A DNA stretch of 64,000 nucleotides from Candidatus Nitrosotalea sp. TS (GTDB taxonomy: Archaea; Thermoproteota; Nitrososphaeria; Nitrososphaerales; Nitrosopumilaceae), in the NCBI RefSeq assembly GCF_011319465.1, contig NZ_RCMB01000004.1, positions 1 to 64,000 on the forward strand. The letters run 5' to 3'. A program made the translations under genes and the position numbers. Numbering within the stretch: position 1 is the first letter of the stretch; every line of letters starts with the position of its first letter. This document shows, piece after piece, positions 46,858 through 57,002 of this stretch. Below the pieces are notes generated by a model. That model was not told the origin of the DNA. It searched no databases and saw only the letters and a list, made by a program, of their open reading frames with translations.

Positions 46858-47079
46858 CCAAACTTGCCAAATACCTCGTTTCATGAATCCCTGTCTTCCA
46901 ATTCCTTTTCTTCTTTGAACCTTGTTTTCTCCAAATCTTCTTGTTCTTATCTGGTGCAGCTTGACACACCTGTGGTCTTCTGGTAATCTGTGCTCTGCAC
47001 AAAACTTGTCGTTACAGTAATTGCATTGAAAGGGAAGATCTTGTTTTTCTCCGCAATATGCGCAGTCAAATTGCTCCAT
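46825..47079 (-). CDS. AN1-type zinc-finger protein
   Basis: 84 residues. The N-terminal half has CAYCGEKQDLPFQCNYCNDKFCAEHRLPEDHRC, the C-x2-C…C-x2-C…C-x2-H…H-x-C array of AN1 fingers, binding two zincs. The C-terminal half is basic (RTRRFGENKVQRRKGIGRQ). The last about 15 residues overlap the convergent membrane-protein gene and may be wrong because of a missed base. AN1 fingers bind proteins or ubiquitin-like folds; the role in archaea is unknown. Confidence 0.75.
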   Translation of the reverse strand: MEQFDCAYCGEKQDLPFQCNYCNDKFCAEHRLPEDHRCVKLHQIRTRRFGENKVQRRKGIGRQGFMKRGIWQVWSVESFLRMKF

Positions 47080-47199
47080 GGTTTAGATCGCACTTGATCC
47101 TAATTTAGTGTTGAGAAACAAAGTTAATTTCTATAATTATTGGAATTAATTGACAAGACTTATTTACGTAACGTGCACTGATGAAAAATGATTTTTAGT

Positions 47200-47943
47200 A
47201 TGACAATAAAAGGTCAAGTTGCTATAGTGACTGGTGCAAGCAGTGGGATTGGTTATGCTACTGCATTATCAATAGCAAAGGCAGGTGCCAAGGTTGTTGT
47301 TGGTGCGCGAAGAAAGGACAGACTAGAACAACTGCAAAAAGAAATTGAAAAAATTGGCGGAGAATGCATTACTGTATCCTGTGATGTTACAAAACGCAGA
47401 GATTGCGATAATCTAATTGATGCTGCAATAAAAAAATGGGGCAGAGTAGACATTCTTGTCAACAACGCAGGCCTCATGCCATTGAGCTTTGTGAAAAATC
47501 TCAAGGTTGATGAATGGGATCAAATGGTTGATGTAAACATAAAGGGAGTCTTGTATTGTACAGCTGCTACAATACCTCATATGCTAAAGCAAAACTCTGG
47601 TCACATTGTAAACATTTCATCAATTGCAGGAAGAGTGGTCTTTCCTGCAGGAAGTGTATACTGTGCAACAAAATATGCAGTCAGGGCATTCAGTGAGGGA
47701 CTACGACAGGAGCTTTCTGCAAGAAATAACATTCGAGTTACAACAATAGAACCTGGAGTAGTGGACACCGAACTTACAAACACGATTACTGATAAATCAC
47801 TTGAAACATTTGTAAAATCTGCAAAGACCATGCAGGCACTCAAGTCAGAGGACATTGCAAATTCTATATTGTTTGCTATAGAATCACCTTCGCACATGAA
47901 CGTAAACGAGATAACCATAAGGCCGACAACTCAAGAAAGATGA
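47200..47943 (+). CDS. short-chain dehydrogenase/reductase
   Basis: 247 residues from ATG 47200. Rossmann fold with VAIVTGASSGIG near the start, DILVNNAG at about 85-92, the Ser of ISSIAG near 140, and the catalytic YCATK (Tyr-x-x-x-Lys) near 153. The NADP-binding Arg pair in GARRKDR suggests NADPH. The substrate is unknown. Its stop codon overlaps the ATG of the next oxidoreductase (ATGA at 47940-47943), so both genes are translated together. Confidence 0.92.
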   Translation: MTIKGQVAIVTGASSGIGYATALSIAKAGAKVVVGARRKDRLEQLQKEIEKIGGECITVSCDVTKRRDCDNLIDAAIKKWGRVDILVNNAGLMPLSFVKNLKVDEWDQMVDVNIKGVLYCTAATIPHMLKQNSGHIVNISSIAGRVVFPAGSVYCATKYAVRAFSEGLRQELSARNNIRVTTIEPGVVDTELTNTITDKSLETFVKSAKTMQALKSEDIANSILFAIESPSHMNVNEITIRPTTQER

Positions 47944-49099
47944 GTGGCGTTCTGGCATAAGACCAACGAATATAGTAATTTTAGGTGGGGGATTTGGCGG
48001 GCTTGCTGCTGCCAACGAGATTCGTGAGAACCTTACTCAGGACACTAGAATCACAATAGTTGACAAAAAAGACTGGTTCATGATGGACTTGGTCAAGCTT
48101 TGGATAATTGCAGGTTTTAGAGAATTTGAGACCTCAAAGCGACAACTTGAAACCATTACAAAAAAGGGAATTGAATTTATCAATGAAGAGGCAGTAAAGA
48201 TAGATCTTGAGAACAAAATTGTAAGGACAAACTATCGCAGACTGCACTATGATTATCTGATAATTGCACTGGGAGTTGAGCTGGCTCCAGAGCAGATTCC
48301 AGGACTGAAGGAGAATAGCTTGGTGTTGTATGACCTAAACGATGTTCCAAAGATTCGAGATGCAATACGTCACATAAAGGCAGGCAAGATATCTATGGCA
48401 ATTACGGGCCTGCCATACAAATGTCCCCCAGCGCCATATGAGGCGGCACTCTTGATAAGATCAGTTCTTGAAGAGACAGGGACAAGCAATTCCATCCAGA
48501 TGGATTTTTACAGTCCAACTCCCATCACACTTCCGGCAGGGGGTCCTAAGGTAAGCGAGGAAATCTTGCAGATTTTAAAATCAAAGAACATCGAGTTTCA
48601 CGGAAACCACAAGACTATATCCGTAGAGCAAAACAAACTCAAATTTGAGTCTGGAGAGGCAGACTTTGATTTGTTGATTACTGTTCCTCCGCACAAGGCG
48701 CCTTTTGTAGCAGTTGACTGCGGGCTTGCGCAGCCAGGAAAGTTTATTGAAGTAAACAGGGACTGCAAGACAAAATTTGAAAATGTCTATGCAATAGGTG
48801 ATGTAAATCAGATAATGGTAACAGACAAGATAGCAGTTCCAAAGGCAGGAATATTTGCAGAAAGTGAAGGAATAACTGTTGCAAGAAACATTATATCCAA
48901 AATCAAAAAAGAGCAAGGCGTTGCGACATTTGATGGCAAGGGAGGCTGTTTCTTGGAAACAGGAAAAAAGACTGCGGGATATATTCGAGTTGACATGTAT
49001 GCAACTCCATCTCCTGTAACTGAGCTAGATGCACCATCGTCTGATTATTTTTCAGAAAAGGAAAAGTTTGAAAAAGAACGGCTTGAAAAGTGGCTATAA
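47940..49099 (+). CDS. FAD-dependent NAD(P)/quinone oxidoreductase, one frame break at the start
   Basis: About 386 residues. The FAD-binding motif is IVILGGGFGGLAAANEI near the N-terminus. A second nucleotide-binding region follows, and the C-terminal FAD contact is NVYAIGDVNQI near residue 285. It resembles the NDH-2/sulfide:quinone reductase group, but no cysteine pair marks it as SQR. ATG 47940 overlaps the SDR stop. One base seems missing near 47955, which joins MSGVLA to IRPTNIVIL. The C-terminal helices could attach it to the membrane. Confidence 0.82.
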
Positions 49100-49138
49100 C
49101 AATCAGGCCAAATTTTTGTACAAAAGTTAATCCTACCA

Positions 49139-49146
49139 TTTAATAA
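49139..49146 (+). promoter_or_regulatory. TATA box of tRNA-Pro
   Basis: TTTAATAA lies about 28 nt before the first tRNA base, the expected distance for transcription of the tRNA. Confidence 0.5.
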
Positions 49147-49170
49147 TTTCAACAATTCCCTGCAACTTGA

Positions 49171-49247
49171 GGGACCGTAGTCTAGCTTGGTATGATGCTA
49201 GCCTGGGGTGCTAGAGGTCGCCGGTTCAAGTCCGGCCGGTCCCACCA
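49171..49247 (+). tRNA. tRNA-Pro (GGG) with encoded CCA
   Basis: A complete cloverleaf: acceptor GGGACCG/CGGTCCC, anticodon stem CTAGC/GCTAG with loop CTGGGGT giving anticodon GGG, T-arm GCCGG/CCGGC with loop TTCAAGT. No intron. The sequence CCA follows the discriminator A at 49244, so the 3' end is encoded, unlike the other two tRNAs in the window. Confidence 0.95.
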
Positions 49248-49387
49248 TTTGATCTAAAACATGAAGAGCTCAAAAGCAAAGCAACTCAAAATCTCTCCAT
49301 CTCATGAGATCTTGTCATAATTTTTAATGCAGATGCTAGCTCTGATTTGTCAATCCCTCTTTTGTAGAAAATTGTCATTTAGAAAGC

Positions 49388-49694
49388 ATGGGAAAAAGAA
49401 AATTTGTCATAGACCTTGGCAGTGAGAAGATAGAAGTTGAGGGCCATCCAACACAAAAACGTAGCCATCAAGTATCTCATGAAAAGGCGCAGATCCCTTC
49501 TGATGACTCGAGATAAAGTCAAGGTGGAAAAACTGTATGAGGCAGTACCAAAGACAATCTCAATTGTGGGGGGGCATGTGACAAAGACCTACAAGATAAA
49601 CTGGGAACGAGAAGGCACAACAGAATTTGAGGGCTCTAGGTTTGTATTCACACTTGCAGAACTTGAAAACCCAATACACGAGATAGCGTGCTAG
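49388..49694 (+). CDS. conserved hypothetical protein, one frame break
   Basis: ATG 49388 starts MGKRKFVIDLGSEKIEVE. Removing one G near 49443 joins this to AIQHKNVAIKYLMKRRR and the rest, ending at the TAG before 49695 (about 101 aa). The basic helix KYLMKRRRSLLM and the strands KTISIVGG and RFVFTLAEL suggest a nucleic-acid-binding alpha/beta fold, but no family is clear. The gene is tightly flanked by a tRNA and the XPD-like helicase. Confidence 0.6.
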
Positions 49695-49740
49695 ATTTTC
49701 GTTTCAGGTGATAGTATAGCTAATACAATTTCAGAATTTT

Positions 49741-51439
49741 TCACGTAGAGCTTGGATAGCTTGGAAATCCCAAGACATCATGATATGATTTTGGTACCAT
49801 TGACTTGCATTGAAGCAGCAAGTCGATCTGCTGCAGTATCAACTACATACGTCACAGCCCAGTCCTGTTCACTCCTAATCGACCTTCCAAAACCCTGCAA
49901 TAGTTTTACAACTGTTTGTGACTTGTACCACAAGGGAAACCTCTGCATCTTGTTTTTCGTTCTTTTCTCGCTCAGATTGGGATATGGTACCTTTGCTATT
50001 ATCTGGAATCTTGACAAGTCATCCTTCAAATCTACACCTTCCCACAATGAAGATGAAAGCAGTACGCCATTTTCATCCATGGCATGTTCTTGAATTATCT
50101 CGTCTTGGGTCATGCCGTTTTCATTCCTGCTGTGGCAAATCCTAATTCTGCTTCTGTTCTTCTCTGAAAGTTGGTTTCGTATATCCAAGCACTTTTTCTC
50201 AGAGGAAGTAAGTATGAGACCTCTCTCATCGGCATGCTGTGTTAATATCTCGTCAATTTTGGATATCACTGCAAGCTCATCGTCTCTACTTGATGAATAG
50301 CTGAGTTTTCTGATATTTAGAAAATTGATTCTTCTTTTGTCAGGCAAGAAAGGTGATTTTGGTGTATCTACAAACGCAACATCTGACGGCTCAAGACCAG
50401 TATTTTCACAAAAACTTGCCTTGTCTATGGTAGCTGACATGAAGATCTGTGTGTCAATGTCAAAGAACGCCTTGACATATTTTGAAATATCAAGTGGCTT
50501 TATTGAAAGTGACCTAAAATTTCCCCTCTCGTCAATGTAAGGATCATTTAGGACAAAATTTTCCTTGTTTAATTCCAGTTCGACATGGGCATTTGCCATC
50601 TTTTCATATCGTGATTCAAGTTTTGCAAGTAGCATATAATCTGGATTTGTCTGAAATGACCTGCTTTCTTGGAGCTCCTTGATTTGTCTTGAATATGATT
50701 TTGCAAGATCATCGATCAACGTAACAACAAGTTCCATATCGTTGAGGGAATAACTCTTAATGTCAATTCCGCATTCCTGTATCTGTCCATTGTAAATGTC
50801 CACGCCAATGAACTGAATTATCTGGTCCTCTATCTTGTGGGCCTCATCAAATATTGCAACTGGTTTTCCGATATAATCTGCATATGCCTTTCTGCCAAAT
50901 CTCATAAGTTGAAAATAAGATGCGTAATTCCAAATAGAATGGTCAGAAATTAAGGCGCGGTATTTTTGTTCATAGTAAAAACACTGTGGAACTTTGGAGT
51001 CAGATTGCAATTCGCCCATTTTAGGTTTGAATTTGCAGCTCTCTTTTACCTCCTTTCCTTTCATCCTGACTGTCTCCTCGCATAATCCCTTCTCACATGT
51101 AAGCCCTCTCTGTATGGCTTGCTTTACATCAGACTTTTCTATTCCCTGATGTTCCATTAATTTAAGGCATGCAAAGTTTGATTTTCCCTTGACGGGATTG
51201 AGAAACTTGAGATCTTTTGAATACTGGTCTTGGAGTTGTTTTGAGGCAGTAATTATGAACGATTTCCCATAATATCGTGCAAGCGTAGCTGCAATGAGTG
51301 ACTTGCCAACTCCTGTTGGTGCGGAAAGAACAACGATCTTGTAGTCTGACTTGAGCTGTTGCTCTATGCCACGCAATATGTCCTTCTGTATTTGTCTTGG
51401 CTCAAATTCCTCTGGGAAATATTCTACAACTGCAGTCAT
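49741..51439 (-). CDS. XPD/Rad3-like DNA helicase, frame broken near the end
   Basis: About 565 residues. SF2 motifs: LSAPTGVGKSLIAATLA (I), AIFDEAHKIEDQ (II, DEAH), IFMSATIDKA (III), LLSSSLWEGVDL and KLLQGFGRSIRSEQDWA (VI). Cysteines in EKGLCEETVRMKGKEVKESC and nearby (C-x-n-C spacing between motifs I and II) fit the iron-sulfur site of XPD-type helicases. Removing an extra A near 49793 replaces the short end with MVPKSYHDVLGFPSYP and a stop at 49741, matching the family's C-terminus. It unwinds DNA 5'-3' in repair. Confidence 0.85.
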
Positions 51440-51505
51440 CTTTTTTTCAGTTTGATAAAATCTTGCTAAACTGGTACTACTTAATTCATTGGAATGAATC
51501 TTGAT

Positions 51506-51815
51506 TTATTTTCGGATGGAAACAATTAACTTTCCGTTTGACTTGTCTCTGATGTTTATCTGCTGTGGATGTACCTGAAAATAAACATGTCCTAACAACT
51601 CAACTGCCTTGTCCAAATTGTCGGCATCTTTTTTGTCAAATAATTCCACCAAGCTACGCAGTAAGAGTCTGGTCTTTGGAACGCCATGTTTTTTGATAAA
51701 ATTGTCTACGCTTTCACTATTGTAGAACTCTGTCCGCTGTCGTATTGCTTCCTCTGTATCAGGATTGATCGAGGTCGTGGTCTGGTATTGGTCGTCCTTC
51801 CTAATAAGATCTCAT
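51506..51815 (-). CDS. 102-aa conserved hypothetical protein, one frame break
   Basis: ATG 51815 overlaps the TGA of the glycosylase gene (ATGA), which supports the start. Removing one T near 51804 joins MRSY to RKDDQYQTTTSIN and continues through EEAIRQRTEFYNSESVDNFI, LLLRSLVELFDKKDADNLDKAVELL and ending IVSIRK. It is helical with a beta end; no family recognised. Part of the minus-strand repair run between AlkA and the helicase. Confidence 0.55.
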
Positions 51816-52420
51816 CCGATCTTGTCAAATTTTTGTAGGCTTTTCCAGAGATACCAAGTAGCCACGCTTCTGTATGGGCTCCACCTCTTACCAATTCTTT
51901 CAACCTCGCTTGGCTCTGGCAATTCTACAAGTGAAAATGCCTTCTGCACGCCTTTTCGCAACCCAAGATCATGAACTGGTAGAACATCCTGTCTTCCAAG
52001 CGAAAATATGAGAAACATCTCGGCAGTCCATCTTCCAATCCCTTTTACCTGTGTTAGATGTAAGATCACTTCCTCATCACTCATCTTCGATAGCGCTCTC
52101 ATCTTGATCTTGCCTTGGTCTACATTCTTTGCCAAATCCTTGATGTATTCTATCTTCATGCTTGAAAGCCCTACAGAACGCAGTTTGGACTTTTTTGTGG
52201 CAAGTATATCCGGCGCAGTTGGAAACTTTGGATAAAGCGTCCTTGAACCTAGAAAAGATTACCTCAGCAGCCCTTGTTGCAAGTTGCTGGGATATTATGG
52301 ATTCTACCAAGACTGCAAAATGATGATTTCTCTTCTTTAACGAATAATCTCCTACTGAATCAATAATTTTCCTAGTATTGGATCTCTTCTGAGATACCTT
52401 ACTCCATCATGTAATTCCAT
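51812..52420 (-). CDS. AlkA-type DNA-3-methyladenine glycosylase, two frame breaks
   Basis: Restored to about 202 aa. ATG 52420 gives MELHDGVRYLRRDPILG. Adding an A in the run near 52362 joins IIDSVGDYSL to HHFAVLVESIISQQLATRAAEVIF. Removing a C at 52226 joins ALSK to FPTAPDILATKKSKLRSVGLSS. The helix-hairpin-helix LTQVKGIGRWTAEMFLIFSLGRQDVLPVHDLG contains the catalytic Asp (VHD). It removes alkylated bases from DNA. The length suits a minimal AlkA without the N-terminal domain. Confidence 0.85.
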
Positions 52421-52421
52421 A

Positions 52422-53777
52422 TCAATTTGGTTCGGGATGTATTGTTACTATGGCATTTTTTATCTGATTTTTTATCTTGTACTCTATTTCTGAAATGATA
52501 CCATGAACTTCTTCTATTGTAAGGCTGCCGTTAAAGGAGCAGTCAATGTCTACCTTGAAAATGTCTTGAAGCTGGAATGTAATGACACGACCAATTTTTT
52601 TAACACTTGGATATTCTTTGGTGATGTTGGCTACCTGCTCCTCAATTGTCAGGTCCTCCACAGGAACACTTTTTGGAATTGATACATAGGGTTCAAGGTG
52701 AACTGTAATGTGGTTTATGTTTTCAACTGATTTTTTTATCTGGACTTCGATCTCGTCTGATACCTTGTGAGCTTCTTCAAGAGACATGTTTCGGTCAACC
52801 AACACGTGTAAGCTAATAAAGATCCCATCCTTTGCAGTGTAGCTTATGTTGTGAATGCCCTCAACTCCCTTGACAGAAGAGGCTGCATTATTTATGATGT
52901 AATCAATTGGTACATCCTTCCAAGTGGGTTCAAAATGAACGGTGACCTTGCTGTTTGCAATATTATCCTTGATGTTTTTTTCCACGTTTGCACTTATCTT
53001 GTGAGCTTCTTCAAAACTAGCGGTGCCTTTCAAAGATATTGTAACTTCGGCAAAAATATCGCTTCCAGATCTTCGTATCTGTACAGATTCTGTTTTCATT
53101 ACTCCTTCGGTATCATCTACTATGTCATGAACCGTTTTGACCATGCTTTCGGGTACCGCATCGGTAAGCTCCATTGCGTTTTTGTAGATAAGCTTCAGGC
53201 TCAATGCAGCGAGTAAAGCTCCCAGTATCAATGCTGCAACAAAATCACCTTGATAAAATCCCATCATGACAAGCACTATGCCTACAAGAGCCACTGAGGT
53301 GGAGCCGACATCCATGAATGCATGGTAAAAATCAACTCTCAGCGCAGAACCTTCTGTTTTTTTCAATGCCTTGGCCAAGATGCCAATTCTGGCAAAGTCT
53401 GAACATAGGGTGTAAACGGCAGCGCCTATTGCAAGCATGCCTGGCAATACAACAGGACGCGGCTCTTGCAATCTTGAGACTGATTCGAAGATGAAAAAAC
53501 AAGCTATGACAAGTATGATTATACCACCGATGAAACTTCCCATAGTCTCTATCTTTCCATGACCATACGTATGCTCACGGTCGGGCGGCTTTGCAGCCCA
53601 TCTTGCTGTCACAAGCAATATTGCAGTAACCACAGAATCAAGTACTGCATGAATACTATCGGTAACCAGTGCAAGACTGTTTGAAAAAATTCCAATAAAA
53701 ATTTCTACTACAAAAGCAGACAGTATTATGTACAGAGAGAGTCTCAGTGCATTTGTTTTGATATTTTGCAAGCTCAA
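52422..53777 (-). CDS. cation diffusion facilitator with three tandem C-terminal domains
   Basis: 451 residues. Six helices in residues 8-205 contain the metal-site motif in TDSIHAVLDSV and the second in DFYHAFMDVGS (both His-x-x-x-Asp). The cytoplasmic end carries the CDF domain three times (about 215-290, 291-360 and 370-451), each ending V-T-V-H-F-E-P, I-T-V-H-L-E-P or V-T-I-H-P-E-P. Normal CDFs have one. It exports Zn2+, Fe2+ or similar out of the cytoplasm. It overlaps the upstream kinase gene by 4 nt. Confidence 0.92.
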   Translation of the reverse strand: MSLQNIKTNALRLSLYIILSAFVVEIFIGIFSNSLALVTDSIHAVLDSVVTAILLVTARWAAKPPDREHTYGHGKIETMGSFIGGIIILVIACFFIFESVSRLQEPRPVVLPGMLAIGAAVYTLCSDFARIGILAKALKKTEGSALRVDFYHAFMDVGSTSVALVGIVLVMMGFYQGDFVAALILGALLAALSLKLIYKNAMELTDAVPESMVKTVHDIVDDTEGVMKTESVQIRRSGSDIFAEVTISLKGTASFEEAHKISANVEKNIKDNIANSKVTVHFEPTWKDVPIDYIINNAASSVKGVEGIHNISYTAKDGIFISLHVLVDRNMSLEEAHKVSDEIEVQIKKSVENINHITVHLEPYVSIPKSVPVEDLTIEEQVANITKEYPSVKKIGRVITFQLQDIFKVDIDCSFNGSLTIEEVHGIISEIEYKIKNQIKNAIVTIHPEPN

Positions 53778-54454
53778 ACTCTGTGCAACCCCAATACTCT
53801 TAGTACTTCGTCAAAGTTTTCGCGGGACTGGACATGTTTATATTTTTTCAAAGATTCGATCATGTGCTTTGTGTTAGGCACTTTTATGATTTTTTTAACA
53901 ATATTTGAAAGGCCTGATCCAATGAAGATGCCTTGAGTTGCAGAAGTCACATTGGATGTTCTCCTGTTCACACTCGCGCTTTCAAAATCAATTATGCATG
54001 GAGATCTTCCTACAATGACGTGCTTGTGTAGATAACTAAGCTCACCGTGATCAAGATGAGCCATGTCTAAATTATGGCAATCTTCCAATACTTTACGTAT
54101 TACAGTTTTGAGTTTTGCAGCACTGCCCTTGCCCTTTAGCTCCCCAGCCCAATCAATTATCTTTTTTCCTTTCACATATTCCATTACTATGAAATTTTTA
54201 CTGCTATCTATTACTCTTGGACCAACATTTACTTTGTTTGCAAGCTTTAGAAATCTTGCTTCGCTTTGCATCTCTTCCCTGCTTGAATCTATTCGACGTA
54301 TTTTCAGGGCCACCTTTTTTTTGTCTTGTTTGGCAATAACTACTACACCAACATAGCCCTTGCCTAAGACAGGGATGTTATTTAGAACGGTAGGGCCCTC
54401 AAATGATACATTCTTGATTCCAAGTTTTTTTAGCTCGGCAACTCTTCGTTCCAA
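53774..54454 (-). CDS. archaeal Ser/Thr protein kinase (RIO/Bud32-like)
   Basis: 226 residues. A kinase N-lobe with VLGKGYVGVVV (glycine loop) and VALKIRR (Lys) is followed by FIVMEYVKGKKI (hinge), HLDHGELSYLHKHVIVG (catalytic loop-like) and CIIDFESAS (DFE in place of DFG). It resembles minimal archaeal kinases that act in signalling or ribosome maturation. The start is uncertain: TTG 54454 is the first usable codon, and an upstream reading KLQKKNLERR stays in frame to a stop. Confidence 0.75.
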   Translation of the reverse strand: MERRVAELKKLGIKNVSFEGPTVLNNIPVLGKGYVGVVVIAKQDKKKVALKIRRIDSSREEMQSEARFLKLANKVNVGPRVIDSSKNFIVMEYVKGKKIIDWAGELKGKGSAAKLKTVIRKVLEDCHNLDMAHLDHGELSYLHKHVIVGRSPCIIDFESASVNRRTSNVTSATQGIFIGSGLSNIVKKIIKVPNTKHMIESLKKYKHVQSRENFDEVLRVLGLHRV

Positions 54455-54513
54455 GTTCTTTTTTTGTAGCTTTTGGATATCCTAAAACAAGGGAATACGG
54501 TTCCCTTACAAGC

Positions 54514-55848
54514 TTACTTGTTGGTACTAAAAACGAGTCCATCGGTAGAGGTAAGCACAGTCAATGCCTTTTTAATGGATTTGCTTACGGACTGGTCTCC
54601 GTAGAGTATCCTAAAGCCGCGCTTGATGTCTGGTATGATGCCGCTTGGTACCCCTGACTTTGCCAAGTCGCCTCTTAAGAGAGATTCCAAGAACTTTTTG
54701 GCATCATGGAATTGTCGTTCCTGCATGGATAGGACCTTTCCGTTGTCATCAACCCAGGTCAGGATGTTCTTTGAATTTTTTGCAATGAAATGCTCCGAGT
54801 CTGACTTTCTGTATATCTCAGGTCCATTTTTGACCATGAATCTTTCAATTACAAGTGATCCAAGAAGGAAGATCATTGCTGCTTCCGATTCTTCATCAGT
54901 TACTGCATTCTTGCGTAAAACATCAAATCCTGCAAGCTCAAGCTGGCCTGCCAATGCTGTTGTGCTGCGCTTTACCTGTCCCCAAATTATATCAGGACTT
55001 CGCCTTTTGTAGTTGAATTTTATAATTATTGTATTTTTCAGATTCTTTGTATTAGAATCTCTTTTCTTGCCAGAAAAGAATGCAATTGAAGGTTTTTTAA
55101 GAAATGATCTGGCAGCTAGAATAAACTTTGCAACACTTTGACCAGATATAGCTGTACCAAGATTTCTGTTACTGTCAATTGGATCAATTAGCACAAGCGC
55201 TGTATCAAACCTCTTTGTTGGATTTCCTATTGTCTGGCCTTGGACAAAGTTTGATGCTGCCTCTAAAACTCCCATGAATGTTCCATAGTGATATACAAGA
55301 ACCTCTGCTACATATCCGCCAAAACCCTCCGTAGCAATCTCTGCACCATAAATTCCCACCCTCTTTAGGAATTTTTTTAAAAGACGTACCTCGTTCTTTT
55401 TATTTTCATCAAATGTTTCTAAAATGAATTTTGTGTGAAACGAAGATCTATCGGCAGCACTCTTCCATTGCCCTTTCTCAACATCATAGCATGGTACTAC
55501 ATTTACTCTGGTCCCTTCCGCTTTTGCTTCTACATATGGATGCTCAGAGTATCTTACAAACGGCTTGTATCTTTTCATGGAATTGAAGCCAATTTTCTTT
55601 CCAATATACTCAAATGTCTTCTCGTCAGTATCGGTTTTTAGCTTGACAAATATATCAAGATCCATCTGCCCCTTGAGCCAAGTTCCCTTTGCATAAGACC
55701 CCCCAAGTTCCACTGTTACGACTTGGGAATATCTGAAGGCCTCATCTCTTACCTGCTTTACTAGGGAATCTGCAAGTTTTTTCATCTTTTCTTCTTCCTT
55801 CTTTGTAGGGATGGAAATCTTTCTTACATTCTCTAAGATGCGAGTCAT
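54514..55848 (-). CDS. cca: CCA-adding enzyme (archaeal class I)
   Basis: 444 residues. The nucleotidyltransferase core has VVTVELGGSYAKGTWLKGQMDLDIFVKL, with the two catalytic Asp (DLD) and the third carboxylate around VNVVPC. The palm and thumb continue with RLLKKFLKRVGIYG and ALAGQLELAGF. It rebuilds or adds the 3' CCA end of tRNAs, which matches tRNA genes here that lack it. It overlaps thpR by 4 nt. Confidence 0.96.
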   Translation of the reverse strand: MTRILENVRKISIPTKKEEEKMKKLADSLVKQVRDEAFRYSQVVTVELGGSYAKGTWLKGQMDLDIFVKLKTDTDEKTFEYIGKKIGFNSMKRYKPFVRYSEHPYVEAKAEGTRVNVVPCYDVEKGQWKSAADRSSFHTKFILETFDENKKNEVRLLKKFLKRVGIYGAEIATEGFGGYVAEVLVYHYGTFMGVLEAASNFVQGQTIGNPTKRFDTALVLIDPIDSNRNLGTAISGQSVAKFILAARSFLKKPSIAFFSGKKRDSNTKNLKNTIIIKFNYKRRSPDIIWGQVKRSTTALAGQLELAGFDVLRKNAVTDEESEAAMIFLLGSLVIERFMVKNGPEIYRKSDSEHFIAKNSKNILTWVDDNGKVLSMQERQFHDAKKFLESLLRGDLAKSGVPSGIIPDIKRGFRILYGDQSVSKSIKKALTVLTSTDGLVFSTNK

Positions 55849-56383
55849 TGTGCCTTTATCACCTGTAAATCAGAATATATCGGCCCATTTGAAGTTAAGA
55901 TGCTTTTCTTGAACTTTAGTTCACAAATGACATCTTTTCCAAGATCTACTTGCCTGTGTTTTTCTATCTCTTTTGAAATGTCATCTTTGTTCTTTACTCT
56001 AAATATGGTAAGATGAGGCTTGAATGACTTGTCTGACTTGAATCCAAGGGGCACAAGTTTTTTCTCGACCTGAGCTGCAAGCTCTACAAGCTGTTTGGAA
56101 GCGGCATCGTCTACGCCAATCCAAATCACTCTAGGAAATTTTGGATTTGGAAATGCCCCAGGTGGATAAAGCTCAATTCAATTGGCTTAAAGTCAATGCC
56201 TGAAAGCAATTTTTTCACATCTTCTGCGGTATCATCAGTTATCTCTCCCAAAAAAAGCAACGTGAAATGCATGTTTTGTCTGCTGACAGGACTTGCCTTT
56301 ATGTTAAAATCTTTCTGCAGGTTAGCTATTGCATCTAATACACTCTCGCTGTGAACTTCTACTGCTACAAATGTACGCATCAT
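55845..56383 (-). CDS. thpR: RNA 2',3'-cyclic phosphodiesterase (2'-5' RNA ligase), one frame break
   Basis: About 179 residues. The two HxT motifs are HFTLLFLGEI (near residue 40) and HLTIFRV (near residue 128), the paired catalytic His-x-Thr of the 2H family. One G seems missing in the run at 56156-56159; adding it joins FIHLG to AFPNPKFPRVIWIG. It opens 2',3'-cyclic phosphate ends of RNA, useful after tRNA splicing. ATG 56383 or 56380 is the start. Its end overlaps the cca start by 4 nt. Confidence 0.88.
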
Positions 56384-56408
56384 AGAAATTCAGAATCTAG
56401 AGTCTATA

Positions 56409-57002
56409 ATGATTTCCGGTAGCTTCATAGACTGGAGGGTCGAATTTGCGAATGTGACAAAGCTTATTGTCTGTTTGACGGGAATGCCTGGAGCTGGCAA
56501 GACCACTATAGCTGAGGCCCTAAGTTCAAAGGGATTTGATAAGATAACAATGGGTGATGCTGTAAGGGCAGAGGCGACACGAAGAAAAATTGAACCTACT
56601 GGTAGTAACTTGGGCAAACTCATGCTTGATCTTCGAGAAAAGAACGGACCTGGCGCAGTAGCTGAGCTAATCAAAGATCAGATACTGAATTCAAGTTCAG
56701 ATGTTGTACTAGTTGACGGAGTAAGGTCGCTTGCAGAGGTAGAGGTATTAAAAAAAATTGGAACTGTAAAAGTTCTTGCAATACATGCATCAGGGGATAC
56801 TAGATTCAAGTTCTTGACAGGACGTGGTAGATCTGATGCTCCATCTGATAGGGAAGATTTTACAAAAAGGGACTCTAGGGAAATTGGGGTTGGCATGAGC
56901 GAATCAATTGCCCTTGCCGATGAGACAATCTCTAATAACAATCTAACAATAGAACATCTTGTGAATACTGCATATGATATCATCAAAGGCTGGATAAAAT
57001 GA
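56409..57002 (+). CDS. UPF0200-type nucleotide kinase-like P-loop protein
   Basis: 197 residues. The Walker A motif is LTGMPGAGKTTIAEAL at about 23-38. Later features are ITMGDAVRAEA, VVLVDGVRSLAEVEVL (Walker-B-like) and RGRSDAPSDREDFTKRD, the lid. It resembles adenylate/dephospho-CoA-kinase-like UPF0200 proteins. The pairing with a UPF0201 gene that overlaps by 4 nt is common in archaea. Substrate unknown. Confidence 0.82.
   Translation: MISGSFIDWRVEFANVTKLIVCLTGMPGAGKTTIAEALSSKGFDKITMGDAVRAEATRRKIEPTGSNLGKLMLDLREKNGPGAVAELIKDQILNSSSDVVLVDGVRSLAEVEVLKKIGTVKVLAIHASGDTRFKFLTGRGRSDAPSDREDFTKRDSREIGVGMSESIALADETISNNNLTIEHLVNTAYDIIKGWIK

Noticed and set aside
49286-49378. 30-residue minus-strand reading between tRNA-Pro and the 49388 gene
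   Set aside because: The reading has an ATG and a helical composition, but it is too short and without partner or ribosome-binding signal. It is kept only as a note.
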